Part shown: piece after piece, positions 33,687 to 42,903 of the stretch
Position numbering within the stretch: the stretch's first letter is position 1
How the letters are laid out: each line of letters begins with the position of its first letter
Assembly: GCA_963676075.2 (NCBI GenBank)
Contig: CAXXNZ010000020.1
Location: 32,632 to 96,631, forward strand
Reading direction: 5' to 3'
DNA from: JAHJQZ01 sp963676075
GTDB lineage: Bacteria; Pseudomonadota; Alphaproteobacteria; Rhizobiales; Devosiaceae
Length of the DNA: 64,000 nucleotides
Notes under the pieces: model-generated
Seen by the model: the letters and a program-made list of their open reading frames with translations, nothing else
Databases searched by the model: none
What the model was told of the DNA's origin: nothing
Position numbers and translations under genes: made by a program

Positions 33687-34646
33687 TTAGTAAAGAACGT
33701 TCTGTGCAACCGGCTTGTCGATATTGTCCTTGGTGACAATGACGACGCCGGTGTCGATGAAGCTGTCGATCTTCTTGCCGGCGAGCAGGTCGCCAATGGC
33801 CTTCACGCCGAGTTCGCCCATCTGGTAGGAGCCCTGAACGGCGATCGCATCGAGCGTGCCGTCCTTGACCATGTCCTGCAGGTCCTTGTTGCCGTCGAAG
33901 CCGATGGCCTCGATCTTGCCGGCCTTGCCGGCCTGCTGGATGGCACGGCCCATGCCGACGGCCGTCGGCTCATTGGCGCCGAAGATGCCGACGAGATCGG
34001 GATTAGCGGCCAGAACGTCGGTCGTCTGGTCAAGCGCCTTGGCCATCTGGGCTTCGGAGTAGTAGGTGCCGACGATCTCGAGATCCGAGTTCGCCGCGAT
34101 GTAGTCTTTGAAGCCGCCGACGCGACCGATTTCGGAGCCGACGCCTGCCACATAGGACATGACAGCGATCTTGCCGGTGGTGCCGACCTTTTCAATCATC
34201 CGCTGGGCGCAGAGCTGACCGGCCTTGTTGTTGTCGGTCGACAGGAACGCCTGATAATAGTCCTTGGCGCTGTCATTGAGACCGGAGTCGATGATCACCA
34301 CCGGAATGCCGGATTCATAAGCCGACTTGACGGCGGGAACCAGGGCGTCCGGATCGGAAGCGGCCAGCACGATGCCGGCAACGCCGCGGTTGACCGCGTT
34401 CTGGACCATGTTCACTTCATCGGCGATCTGCGTTTCGGCAGCCGGTCCCTGGAAGGTCATGGTATAGCCGGGCAGATCCTTGATGGCCGCCGACGCGCCC
34501 TTGTTGACGTTCTGCCAGTAGTTCGAGTTCGTGGTCTTGACGATGACCGCGATCTCCTTGGACTGGGCAAAGACCGGACTGGCGAGTCCGGCAACCATTC
34601 CGGCAGCCAACAAGCCAACCGCCAGTTTCTTCAGAGTATTCGTCAT
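33687..34646 (-). CDS. Sugar ABC transporter substrate-binding protein (cluster B, RbsB-like)
   Basis: This 319-residue periplasmic binding protein has a Sec signal (MTNTLKKLAVGLLAAGMVAG, cleavage near PVFAQ). The RbsB fold is evident: IAVIVKTTNSNYWQNVNKG, GIVLAASDPDALVPAV, IPVVIIDSGLN, FLSTDNNKAGQLCAQRM, GIFGANEPTAVGMGRAI and AIGFDGNKDLQDMVKDG. The ligand is a pentose, hexose or polyol; the catabolic genes beside it suggest a polyol such as galactitol, altritol or sorbitol. ATG 34646 begins the signal peptide, with a GGAGG-type site upstream. Confidence 0.93.
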   Translation of the reverse strand: MTNTLKKLAVGLLAAGMVAGLASPVFAQSKEIAVIVKTTNSNYWQNVNKGASAAIKDLPGYTMTFQGPAAETQIADEVNMVQNAVNRGVAGIVLAASDPDALVPAVKSAYESGIPVVIIDSGLNDSAKDYYQAFLSTDNNKAGQLCAQRMIEKVGTTGKIAVMSYVAGVGSEIGRVGGFKDYIAANSDLEIVGTYYSEAQMAKALDQTTDVLAANPDLVGIFGANEPTAVGMGRAIQQAGKAGKIEAIGFDGNKDLQDMVKDGTLDAIAVQGSYQMGELGVKAIGDLLAGKKIDSFIDTGVVIVTKDNIDKPVAQNVLY

Positions 34647-34691
34647 AGCGTTTCCTCCCTTTTGACAACGCATGATGAAATGGCGCGGCGT

Positions 34692-35732
34692 CTACTTCCG
34701 GTTCCGCAGGTAGTCGATATAGACGGTACCGATGACGACGCAGCCGATGATGATCTGCTGAATGAATGACGAGACGCCGTTCATGTTCAGACCATTTCGA
34801 AGAATTCCGATGACGAAGGCACCGATCATGGTGCCGGAGATGGTGCCGATGCCGCCCATCAGCGAAGCCCCGCCAATGACCGAGGCGGCGATGGCATCGA
34901 GCTCATACATGATGCCTTCATTGGGCTGGGCGGTGACCAGGCGCGACATCAAAACGATGCCTGTCACCCCGGCCAGCGTACCCGACAGCCCGTAGGCGAA
35001 CATCTTGGTCGCCTCGACATCGATGCCGGACAGGCGCGCGGCTTCCTCGTTCGAGCCGACGGCATAGATGTGGCGGCCGATCTGAAGACTGCCGAGGATG
35101 AAGGCGACCAGAAATGCCAGTATCACCATCAGAACGACCGGATAGGGGATGCCCGGAAACACCACATGCGGCAGCCCATTGGCGCCCTTCTCAAGCGTGC
35201 GGAAGAACGAGCCATTGCCCAGAACGCCAAATTCGGCGCCGAGTTGCGACACCGGCGCGGCGCCCGTCAATTGCAACGCCGTGCCGCGGGCGATCAGCAT
35301 CATGCCGAGCGTGGCGATGAATGGCGCCAGCTTCATGCGTGTAACGACAAAACCGTTGAATAACCCGCACAGCGTTCCGACCAGCACACCAGCCACCATG
35401 GCGCCCGGAACCGGCCAGCCCGCCTTGACCAGAAGGGCGGCGCTGGTTCCCGCCAGCGCCAACACCGCACCGACGCTCAGATCGATGCCACCGGTGATGA
35501 TGACGACCGTGACACCGATGCCGAGAAAGGCGATCGAGGTCGTCTGCAGCGACACCGTCATGGCGTTGTTGATCGAAAAGAATGCGTTGGCCGTGACCCC
35601 GAAAATCGCGATCAACACCATGAGACTGGCAAGGGCGGTGAACTTTTGAACCAGATCCTTGCGACGTTCGCTGGTCAGGCGGACAAGTTCGATACGTTCG
35701 GCTTCGGCAGCGCTTTTGCTTTCGTCGCTCAT
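34692..35732 (-). CDS. Sugar ABC transporter permease (RbsC/FrcC-like)
   Basis: This 346-residue permease of the BPD-transporter-2 family has eight to ten hydrophobic segments. Landmarks are GVTVVIITGGIDLSVGAVLALAG, MKLAPFIATLGMMLIARGTAL, GRHIYAVGSNEEAARLSGIDV and ASVIGGASLMGGIGTISGTMIG. A charged N-terminal extension (DESKSAAEAERIELVRL) precedes the first segment. It forms the pore with the FrcA-like ATPase and receives substrate from the RbsB-like protein. It lies 45 bp upstream of the binding-protein gene. Confidence 0.93.
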   Translation of the reverse strand: MSDESKSAAEAERIELVRLTSERRKDLVQKFTALASLMVLIAIFGVTANAFFSINNAMTVSLQTTSIAFLGIGVTVVIITGGIDLSVGAVLALAGTSAALLVKAGWPVPGAMVAGVLVGTLCGLFNGFVVTRMKLAPFIATLGMMLIARGTALQLTGAAPVSQLGAEFGVLGNGSFFRTLEKGANGLPHVVFPGIPYPVVLMVILAFLVAFILGSLQIGRHIYAVGSNEEAARLSGIDVEATKMFAYGLSGTLAGVTGIVLMSRLVTAQPNEGIMYELDAIAASVIGGASLMGGIGTISGTMIGAFVIGILRNGLNMNGVSSFIQQIIIGCVVIGTVYIDYLRNRK

Positions 35733-35810
35733 CTTTGATCTGTCCTCCCCCATTTCGGCGGCTTTTCAGCCGTCGTGCACGCTACCCCTCGTGCACGACC
35801 TTTTTGCCGA

Positions 35811-36980
35811 TCAGGTCGCTTGCGGCTGCCTGAAACTCTTTAGGTAGATGTTGCGCATGTCCTGCTCATTTGGCTTGACCGGATTGGCCGTGTGATCCGG
35901 GAACGCCATTGCGTGCTTGAGCACCGGGTCGAGATCACTCGCCTTGATGCCGAAATCCTCCATGAAGCACCTGAGATTGATGCGCTCGAGGAAGGCGGCG
36001 ATATTGGCGCTGAAAGAGCTGGCCGCTTCCTCGTCGCTGCCCTTGCCGCCGAAGATGCGCGAGACGTTGGCGAATTTCTCGACAGCCCCGGACCATGTGA
36101 AATCGGCGAAGGCCGGATAGACCAGAGCCAGGGATTCGCCATGGCTGACATGCGGGAAATGGCCGGAAATCGGCTGCCCCGCTGCGTGCGGCAAGGTGGT
36201 GCCGACATTGGCGAGGCAAACGCCGGCCAGCGTGTCGGCCCAGGCCAATTCGGCGCGGGCATCAATGTCGCCGGGGTTGTCCATGACGCGCGGCAGGAAC
36301 TTCGCCACACGCTCGATGGCGTCGAGCGCGATCAAATCGACATAGGGCTGGGCGTTGACGTTGATGTAGGATTCAAAGGTGTGCGTGAACACGTCAAACC
36401 CGGTGGCGGCTGTCACCTTGGGCGGCAAGGACGTCATCAGTTCGGGGTCGACGATGGCAGCGCGGCACAACAGATTGTCGTTCCACATCGCCGACTTGTC
36501 ATGCTCGGCCTCGTTGGTGAACACCGACACCTTGGAGGTCTGGGTGCCGGTGCCGGAGGTCGTCGAGATGGCAACGATCGGCAGCGTCGCCGAGGTCGGT
36601 TCCGTTTTGTAATAGAGATAGTCCCAGGCGGAGCCGGGATGGGTCGCGGCGACCGCGATGGCCTTGGCCGTATCAATGGCGCTGCCGCCACCCATGCCGA
36701 GGCACCCGTTGACGCCGGCCTCGCGCGCCTTGGCGGCGCCGGCCTGGATGTCCTCGAGCGTCGGGTTCGGTTTGACGGTATCGAATTCGACGAAGGTCAC
36801 ACCGGCGCGGGTCAGGGACTCGCGGACGTCCTGAACCATTTCGGGAATGGCCGCCTTGAGGCCGGGATCGACAACAAACAGCACGCGATCGGCCGATTCC
36901 TTGACGATCGCCCCGGTCGAGTTGCGCGTACCGTTGCCAAAATGCAGTCGGGTCGGCTGATAAAAGGTGAAGCTCTTCAT
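35811..36980 (-). CDS. Iron-dependent (group III) alcohol dehydrogenase
   Basis: This 389-residue enzyme of the Fe-ADH superfamily has an N-terminal nucleotide-binding half with GCLGMGGGSAIDTAKAIAV and a catalytic half with ATGFDVFTHTFESY and LPHAAGQPISGHFPHVSHG, which supply the Asp and His metal ligands. Family members oxidise or reduce small alcohols, polyols and aldehydes (FucO, 1,3-propanediol and hydroxybutyrate dehydrogenases). In this operon a second polyol or sugar alcohol oxidation is likely, but the substrate is not certain. ATG 36980 is used; the longer reading overlaps the kinase gene. Confidence 0.88.
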   Translation of the reverse strand: MKSFTFYQPTRLHFGNGTRNSTGAIVKESADRVLFVVDPGLKAAIPEMVQDVRESLTRAGVTFVEFDTVKPNPTLEDIQAGAAKAREAGVNGCLGMGGGSAIDTAKAIAVAATHPGSAWDYLYYKTEPTSATLPIVAISTTSGTGTQTSKVSVFTNEAEHDKSAMWNDNLLCRAAIVDPELMTSLPPKVTAATGFDVFTHTFESYINVNAQPYVDLIALDAIERVAKFLPRVMDNPGDIDARAELAWADTLAGVCLANVGTTLPHAAGQPISGHFPHVSHGESLALVYPAFADFTWSGAVEKFANVSRIFGGKGSDEEAASSFSANIAAFLERINLRCFMEDFGIKASDLDPVLKHAMAFPDHTANPVKPNEQDMRNIYLKSFRQPQAT

Positions 36981-37008
36981 AATTCTACCTCGGTACGCGG
37001 AAACCCGC

Positions 37009-37962
37009 TCAAGCTGTCGTCGCAAGAAATGTCTTCACATCCGCCAACGCCGTGTTGCCCTCCATCGGGCCAACCTTTGTGACGGACATTGCTGCTGCCG
37101 CATTGGCCAGTGCCAGCGCGTCACGCGGCGGCGTATCAAGGGCGATCAGAGCAACAAAGGTGGCGCAAAAGCAGTCGCCAGCCCCGGTCGCATCGACCAC
37201 ATCGACCACGTGGCCGGGGAGCGAGAAACTTTCGCCTGGAGCGAAATAGGCACAGCCCTCGCTGCCTTTTTTCACAGCGATGCGACCGACCCCGGCTTCG
37301 AACGCCCGGGCGACCGCATCGGCTTCGGAGGCACCTGGAAACAAGGCTTCCAGATCTTCGCTGCTTGGGAGAAACAGATCCGTTCCGGCGAAGACCCGAC
37401 TGACCATCGATGCATAGTCGGGGTTCGAAGCGATTTCCTTGCGGACATTCGGATCGTAGGAGATCTTGCCGCCGGCGGCGCGCACCGCGTCGAACAGGGT
37501 CAGGATCACCGACGCCATTTTCGGATCGCCAAGCGAGGAGCCGGAAACGTGGAACCAGTCGACACCGCCCTCGGCAATCAACTTCAGCAGGCCGTCTTCG
37601 ACCACGAGATTGCAGGCGGCGGCGTTCGAGACGTTGAACACGAAGATTCGCGACCCGTCGTCATAATAGGAAACAAAGGCCGAGCCGGTCGTCGTGCCAC
37701 CAATGCGCCGGACATAGTCGGCACTGACGCCGTCACGGGCGAACCGGTCGAAAATGACGTCGCCGAACGGGTCCTCGGCAACGGCGCCGACCATATGCAC
37801 CTTGCATCCGGTCAACGCGGCCTGATCGGCAAAGATGCCCGGCGCACCGCTCGGAAACGGTCCCTTGAAGGTCGTGGTCGTTTTCAGACCACATCCCTTT
37901 TCGAGCGACACAAATTCGACCAGCAGCTCACCGGCTGCAAGAACGGTCGGAACGGTAGACAT
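37009..37962 (-). CDS. PfkB family sugar kinase (fructokinase/tagatokinase/KdgK-like)
   Basis: This 317-residue ribokinase-fold enzyme has GELLVEFVS at the N-terminus, FPSGAPGIFADQAALTGC (PfkB signature 1 region), VDWFHVSGSSLG, and the signature-2 motif DVVDATGAGDCFCATF with the catalytic Asp. It phosphorylates a ketose or keto-acid with ATP. Between a ketose-forming polyol dehydrogenase and a KbaZ-type protein, a ketohexose (tagatose or fructose) 6-kinase is the most likely role. It lies 25 bp downstream of the dehydrogenase gene. ATG 37962 is preferred because of the GGAGGGGA-type site upstream. Confidence 0.88.
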   Translation of the reverse strand: MSTVPTVLAAGELLVEFVSLEKGCGLKTTTTFKGPFPSGAPGIFADQAALTGCKVHMVGAVAEDPFGDVIFDRFARDGVSADYVRRIGGTTTGSAFVSYYDDGSRIFVFNVSNAAACNLVVEDGLLKLIAEGGVDWFHVSGSSLGDPKMASVILTLFDAVRAAGGKISYDPNVRKEIASNPDYASMVSRVFAGTDLFLPSSEDLEALFPGASEADAVARAFEAGVGRIAVKKGSEGCAYFAPGESFSLPGHVVDVVDATGAGDCFCATFVALIALDTPPRDALALANAAAAMSVTKVGPMEGNTALADVKTFLATTA

Positions 37963-37987
37963 CGTTTCCCCTCCCAAGGACGAGCGA

Positions 37988-38764
37988 CTAGCTCATCCAC
38001 TGACCGCCATCGACGTTGAAGCACTGGCTGACGATGTAGTCGGCCTCGCTGGTGGCGAGGAAGATCGCCATGCCGGTCAGATCCTCAGCCGTGCCCATGC
38101 GTCCGAACGGAACGCCTAAGCCCACTTCCTTGCGCTTCTGGCCGGGCTCCTTGTGTTCCAGACGCGCGAAATGGGCGTCGACACCGTCCCAGTGCTCGCC
38201 GTCGACCACGCCGGGCGCGATGGCGTTAACGTTGATGCCATGCTTGATGAGGTCGAGTCCGGCAGACTGGTTGAACGAGATCATCGCCGCCTTGGTGGCG
38301 CAATAGACCGCGACCAGCGCTTCGCCGCGCCGACCGGCCTGGCTCGCCATGTTGATGATCTTGCCGCCGCCACCGCGTTCGATCATGTGCTTGGCCACCG
38401 CCTGCAGGGTGAAGACCGCGCCGGTGAAGTTGACGGCGAAGACCTTGTCGTAGTCTTCGCGGGCGATCTCGACGATCGGAGCGGCGGTGAACAGGGCAGC
38501 GTTGTTGATGAGGATGTCGATGCGGCCCATCTTCTCGACCGCTTCGGCGACACCGGCGTCGATGCTCTGCTGCTTGGTGACGTCCATGTCGATGGCAATG
38601 GCGGCATCGCCAAGCTTTGCAGCGGACTCTTTCGCCCGCTCGATGTTGATGTCGGCAATCGCCACCTTGGCGCCTTCGCGCACATAGGCCTCGGCGAACG
38701 CGAAACCGATACCCCGCGCCGCGCCAGTGATGAGCGCAGTTTTGCCCTCAAGCCTACCAGTCAT
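37988..38764 (-). CDS. SDR polyol dehydrogenase (SmoS-like, sorbitol/galactitol 2-dehydrogenase)
   Basis: This 258-residue short-chain dehydrogenase has TGAARGIG (residues 14-21) for NAD, ADIN for adenosine specificity, NNAA, catalytic Ser in INMASQAGRRGEALVAVYCATKAA with Tyr-x-x-x-Lys, and a C-terminal VDGGQWMS. The segments NAIAPGVVDGEHWDGVDAHFARLE and GRMGTAEDLTGMAIFLAT are close to sorbitol dehydrogenase SmoS of Rhodobacter. It would oxidise a hexitol (sorbitol or galactitol) to a ketohexose. It is the first gene of the operon, with a LacI-type operator upstream and the LacI-family gene behind that. Confidence 0.9.
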   Translation of the reverse strand: MTGRLEGKTALITGAARGIGFAFAEAYVREGAKVAIADINIERAKESAAKLGDAAIAIDMDVTKQQSIDAGVAEAVEKMGRIDILINNAALFTAAPIVEIAREDYDKVFAVNFTGAVFTLQAVAKHMIERGGGGKIINMASQAGRRGEALVAVYCATKAAMISFNQSAGLDLIKHGINVNAIAPGVVDGEHWDGVDAHFARLEHKEPGQKRKEVGLGVPFGRMGTAEDLTGMAIFLATSEADYIVSQCFNVDGGQWMS

Positions 38765-38908
38765 TTTTCATGGCCTCCCTGACCAAGATTTTCGGCTGTC
38801 CGAAACGATTTCCGACGAGCCGGCACGCTTGGTTTTGCCGGGCAGCGAGTGCCACGAGCCGCGTGCAATTGTTAATGGAATTCTATGGCTCCGCCCGAGA
38901 TAGCGTCA

Positions 38909-38938
38909 AGCTAAATTGTATTAGCTAAACGTTTTAGC
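38909..38938. promoter_or_regulatory. LacI-type operators upstream of the polyol operon
   Basis: Two overlapping inverted repeats are visible: GCTAAA-CGT-TTTAGC (38924-38938) and AGCTAA-N6-TTAGCT (38909-38926). The central CG with flanking TAAA/TTTA is typical of LacI/GalR family operators. They lie 145-175 bp before the dehydrogenase start and downstream of the LacI-type gene at 39048-40061, so that regulator is the natural ligand. Confidence 0.6.
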
Positions 38939-39047
38939 GCACGAAATCATCGAGATCGGCTCATAATACCGTTAGCCGAAAGTGTTAACCCAAACCGGTT
39001 TCAAGGTGCCCGCACCCCTGAAATTCGAAAGGCTGCACCGGGGTTTG

Positions 39048-40061
39048 CTACTGAAGGGGAACGGACTCGATCAACTCGTAGGGCGCGAAGTGGATGCGAT
39101 CATCTGTAGCATCCAAACCATCGAGATAGATCGAGAACGCCATCGACATCATGGTCTCGGCGTTCTGCCGGACGCAGACATAGTCGAGATCCACCGCTTC
39201 CATGAACGGGTGATAGTCGAAGATGGCGTAGCTGACGGTGCGACACCGGTCCCTGTTCTGACGGAAGTAGAGCAGCAGCCCTTCCATGACCGCCAGTGAA
39301 TTGACGAAGATGCCGGCGATCTTGTCCCGGCGCGAGAACAACTCGGCGAAGACATCGCGCGCCATCGCCGCGTTGAAGGCGGTGGGCACGAACGGCGCCT
39401 CAGCAGGCTGACGGGAACGGGCGGCCAGTGTCGACATGAAACCATCGAGACGCCGCCGGGTGACCGAGTGATCCTTCAGGCCGCCAACGAAAAGAACCTC
39501 GCCTTCGCGACGCGCGTGATCGACACGGTCGAGCAGGCGTCCTGTCAGGGCTTCCGAGGCGGCGAAGCTGTCGGTGGTGACGACATGACCGGATCCGCCA
39601 TGCGCGTCGACAACGATCTGCTTGAGCTTGGCCCGCTTGCAGATTTCGCTGACTTCGGCGATAGCGGCCGTGTTGGCGGTAAAGACGCAATCGACATTCT
39701 GGGAGATGAAGTAGTTGATGGCGTCGACTTCCTCGGTCCGATCATGGTGGGTCGCGATGATCAGCGGAAACAGACCGTTGGCCCGCGCCAGACGCTCGAA
39801 GGCCTCGGCCATGCCTGAAAAGAAACGGTGGGTCAGCGTCGGCACCATGATGGCGACGATGTTGGAGGTGCCGAAGCGGAGATTGCGGGCGTGCAGATTG
39901 GGCTGGTAATTCATCTCCCGCGCCGTTTGCAGCACCTTTTCACAGGTTGCTGCGGAGATACGGAATTCCTCGGCACGTCCGGAAAGCACCATGGAAACGG
40001 TCGTGACCGAACAGCCAACCGCCGCTGAAATGGCCCTGATCGTCGGGCGCCCCCCTGCCAT
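39048..40061 (-). CDS. LacI/GalR family regulator of the polyol operon
   Basis: This 337-residue protein has the N-terminal LacI HTH RPTIRAISAAVGCSVTTVSMVLSG with hinge region YQPNLHARNLRFGTSN. The periplasmic-binding-like effector domain follows: IVAIMVPTLTHRFFSGMAEAFERLA, VDCVFTANTAAIAEVSEICK, VLFVGGLKDHSVTRRRLDGF. It is transcribed in the same direction as the polyol operon with a 283-bp gap that contains LacI-like operators. Regulation by the imported sugar or its product is expected. ATG 40061 is chosen as the HTH start; a start 17 codons upstream is possible. Confidence 0.88.
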   Translation of the reverse strand: MAGGRPTIRAISAAVGCSVTTVSMVLSGRAEEFRISAATCEKVLQTAREMNYQPNLHARNLRFGTSNIVAIMVPTLTHRFFSGMAEAFERLARANGLFPLIIATHHDRTEEVDAINYFISQNVDCVFTANTAAIAEVSEICKRAKLKQIVVDAHGGSGHVVTTDSFAASEALTGRLLDRVDHARREGEVLFVGGLKDHSVTRRRLDGFMSTLAARSRQPAEAPFVPTAFNAAMARDVFAELFSRRDKIAGIFVNSLAVMEGLLLYFRQNRDRCRTVSYAIFDYHPFMEAVDLDYVCVRQNAETMMSMAFSIYLDGLDATDDRIHFAPYELIESVPLQ

Positions 40062-40389
40062 GCTTTCTGGTCCCGTTTCCTGCCCGCCCCACATCGCGAG
40101 GAGACCCCGCATCGGCGCAAGGGCAGCTCAATGCAACTTCGGCACAATGGGTAATGGGTTGGCGGAATACAAGCTAAAACGGAACAGCTTACCGAATTAT
40201 GCGGCAAGCAGCATGATTGAGGTTTCCCCGCCACAACGGACGAGGCCCATTTGGTTGGAGCCCAGAGACTATCTGATCGCGTGCGCATCCAATCTGGGGC
40301 GCCGGATCACGCCTCGAAGGCGCGCGCCGTGCGGGTTCGCGAATTCAAGCGTCAAACCGGAGACACCGGAGACACCCCCAGCGGCGTAA

Positions 40390-40513
40390 ATGCCAGGGAA
40401 CGCATTGCCAAATCGTCGACCAAGATCTCCTCCATCATCGGTATGATCGACAACATCGCCTTCCAGACAAATCTGCTGGCGCTGAATGCTTCGGGGGAAG
40501 CGGCGCGCGACCC
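40390..40513 (+). pseudogene. Remnant of a methyl-accepting chemotaxis protein signalling domain
   Basis: The frame encodes RIAKSSTKISSIIGMIDNIA, then FQTNLLALNASGEAARDP. This is the tip of the highly conserved MCP cytoplasmic hairpin that contacts CheA/CheW. Only about 40 residues survive. The flanks do not continue the coiled coil, and no start, sensor domain or methylation helices are present. It is a gene fragment left by deletion. Confidence 0.8.
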
Positions 40514-41022
40514 GGCAGCGACCCGGCAGATCGGATTCAATCGTCGATAAGTTGCCGTCCGGACGAACGCTCCGGGTCTACCTGATATTGCTGGATTTCA
40601 ACTTCCGCAGGCCTGTCGGCATCCTCTGCCGATCAGTGCACAACACGTGATTCCAGGCAAAATTCATTGCTTTATTTGAAAGCCCCGAGTGCGCGATCGG
40701 GAGATTCAGCTCGTTCCGAGGGATCAAAACCGGCAAGAAATTCCAAAACAGCTTCGTAGCGATCTACATCCCGCCAATTTGCGCCAATCAACTTCTTTAG
40801 CACTATTAGTATATCCGGTACTTTCCGCCAATTTCCGCAATTTAATTTAATGCTACCGTCAAATTTCGTCGAAAAATACCAGTATTTCATTGCTATGCAA
40901 AACAATTTCATCCGTCACTATCCAGACACGCAATCTCACTTGGATTTTTCCGGCATTTCTCTAGAGTTGCGGTATTTATATTTATTATAATACTGCTACA
41001 TAGAATACGTTTCTCCAGATAT

Positions 41023-41051
41023 TTGACACTGCATATATTATCGAATATGAC
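41023..41051 (+). promoter_or_regulatory. Sigma-70-like promoter of the peptide ABC operon
   Basis: TTGACA (41023-41028), a 17-bp spacer and TATGAC (41046-41051) lie about 220 bp before the substrate-binding-protein start. This predicts a 5' leader of about 210 nt in an AT-rich setting. Confidence 0.55.
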
Positions 41052-41270
41052 ATGGCTGTATATTTGAAAGCTGTTTCATAGTATGTCATAATATATATTC
41101 CGCATATCGATCAAGATGTACTCTTTGAGGGGTGGATTGATCGTTCTCTTTGTGTTTTGTTTACCGAATTCGTCTCCTGGAACACTCTGACTGTTCTGGG
41201 AGCGTTCTGTCTATTGCTGGAGGTCGCGTCAATCCGGCGGGACTTGCGAACTGAAAGCCACGGAGAACTT

Positions 41271-42881
41271 ATGTCAAAGAAGAACCCACACCTGATGGAC
41301 CGTATTGCGCAGGAAGCTCGTAAGGGGCGCATCTCGCGCCGGAACTTCATGCAGCTTTCAACAGCCGCCGGTCTGACCGTAGCGTCAGCCAGCGGGTTGT
41401 GGACAAGCAATGCGTTCGCACAGGAAGCGAAAAGAGGGGGGACCTTCCGCTGGGGTATTCACGACGGGAACACCGGCGACACCCACGATCCGGGCACCTA
41501 TGTGACCCGCACGATGATCTTTCTCGCTCATACTCACCGCTCCTATCTGACAATGATCAACAGCGACGGCTCGCTTGGTCCGGACCTCGCCGATAGCTGG
41601 GAAGCCAACGACACCGCCTCGGAATGGACCTTCTCGCTGAACCCGAATGCCAGTTTCCACAACGGCAACAAGGTGACCGCGAAAGACGTCGTCGCCTCGC
41701 TCAATCATCACCGCGGCGAAGGCTCCACCTCTGCGGCCAAGGCGCTGCTGTCCGACGTCGTCGACATCGCTGCGGACGGCGACACCACCGTCGTCGTCAC
41801 CCTGAGCGGCGGCAATGCCGACTTGCCTTGGCTGATGACCGACTACCACTTCGCCATTTGCCCGGCCAATGACGATGGCAGCATCGACTGGCAGTCTGGC
41901 ATCGGCTCAGGCCCCTACAAGATCGACAGCGGCGAGTTCGGCGTGCAGTTCTCCCTGTCCCGCCACGAAGGCTGGCACGGCAAGGGCGCCTGGTTCGACA
42001 AGGTTGATATTCTCACGCTCAACGATCCGAACGCACGTCAAACCGCTCTGGTCACCGGTGACGTGGATTCGGTGTCCCAGGTCGACGTGAAGACCATGGC
42101 ACTGCTCAACCGCGACCCGAACATCCAGGTGTTCAACGTTCCGTCCGCGGGCGCGATCACCATGCCGATGTTCTGCGACACCACGCCGTTCGACAACGTC
42201 GATGTGCGCAACGCGTTGAAGCTGGCAATCAACCGTGACGAACTGATCGAGAAGATCATGTTCGGCGCCGCCACCAAGGGCAATGATTTCCACCACTCAC
42301 CTGCCCAGCCCTACTGGCCCGACGACATTCCGCAGCGGGAATACGATCCGGACCAGGCCAAATCGCTGCTCAAGAAGGCCGGTGCCGAGAACCTGTCGGT
42401 AAACCTGTCGACAGCCGACAGCGTCAGTGCCGGCGCCGTCGACATGGCGGTGCTCTACGCCGAGCATGCCAAGGCCGCGGGCATCAACATCAACGTCGTT
42501 CGCGAGCCCAACGACGGTTACTACTCCGATGTCTGGCTGAAAAAGCCGTTCACCCTCGTCTCCTGGGGCGCACGTCCGACGCCGGACGTGATGTACACGC
42601 TGGCCTACAAGTCCGACGCTGCCTGGAACGAAAGCCACTGGCAGAACGAGCGCTTCAACGAGTTGCTGATTGAGGCAAAGGCCGAGCTCAACGAAGAAAA
42701 GCGTGCCGAGCAGTATCGCGAAATGGCGCTTTTGGCCCGCGACGACGGCGGCACGGTCATCCCGTTCTTCAACAACTTCGTCTATGGCGCCCGCTCCAAC
42801 GTTGGCACCCCCGAAAACCTCGCGGCCAGCTGGGAGAGCGATGGCGCTCGCGCTGCCAGCCGTTGGTGGTTCACCGACTAG
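41271..42881 (+). CDS. Peptide/opine-type ABC transporter substrate-binding protein (SBP family 5)
   Basis: This 536-residue cluster C binding protein has a twin-arginine-like export signal (residues 21-51: ISRRNFMQLSTAAGLTVASA, cleavage near NAFAQ). Family 5 landmarks are GPDLADSWEANDTASEWTFSL, FHNGNKVTAKDVVASL, GSGPYKI, DVRNALKLAINRDELIEKIMFG and the C-terminal MALLARDDGGTVIPFF. Ligands of this group are di/oligopeptides, opines or nickel complexes. ATG 41271 is preferred although the frame is open further upstream, because the Tat motif is then near the N-terminus. A hairpin separates it from the permease genes. Confidence 0.9.
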   Translation: MSKKNPHLMDRIAQEARKGRISRRNFMQLSTAAGLTVASASGLWTSNAFAQEAKRGGTFRWGIHDGNTGDTHDPGTYVTRTMIFLAHTHRSYLTMINSDGSLGPDLADSWEANDTASEWTFSLNPNASFHNGNKVTAKDVVASLNHHRGEGSTSAAKALLSDVVDIAADGDTTVVVTLSGGNADLPWLMTDYHFAICPANDDGSIDWQSGIGSGPYKIDSGEFGVQFSLSRHEGWHGKGAWFDKVDILTLNDPNARQTALVTGDVDSVSQVDVKTMALLNRDPNIQVFNVPSAGAITMPMFCDTTPFDNVDVRNALKLAINRDELIEKIMFGAATKGNDFHHSPAQPYWPDDIPQREYDPDQAKSLLKKAGAENLSVNLSTADSVSAGAVDMAVLYAEHAKAAGININVVREPNDGYYSDVWLKKPFTLVSWGARPTPDVMYTLAYKSDAAWNESHWQNERFNELLIEAKAELNEEKRAEQYREMALLARDDGGTVIPFFNNFVYGARSNVGTPENLAASWESDGARAASRWWFTD

Positions 42882-42903
42882 GGTCGGCTCCTCGATCCAA
42901 CCA

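Larger units (their letters stand above)
40062..41270. other. Gene-poor, partly AT-rich gap between the polyol and peptide-transport loci
   Basis: About 1.2 kb without an intact gene. From 40390 to 40513 it contains a chemoreceptor remnant. From about 40620 to 41150 the base composition drops well below that of the surrounding genes. A 79-residue minus-strand frame (40672-40911) lies in the AT-rich part but resembles nothing I know. A good sigma-70-like promoter is at 41023-41051. The AT-rich half looks like foreign or decaying DNA. Confidence 0.6.

Noticed and set aside
40672..40911. 79-residue minus-strand frame in AT-rich DNA
   Set aside because: I see no recognisable motif, no convincing ribosome binding site and only a weak start. 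It could be a small gene but I cannot support it.
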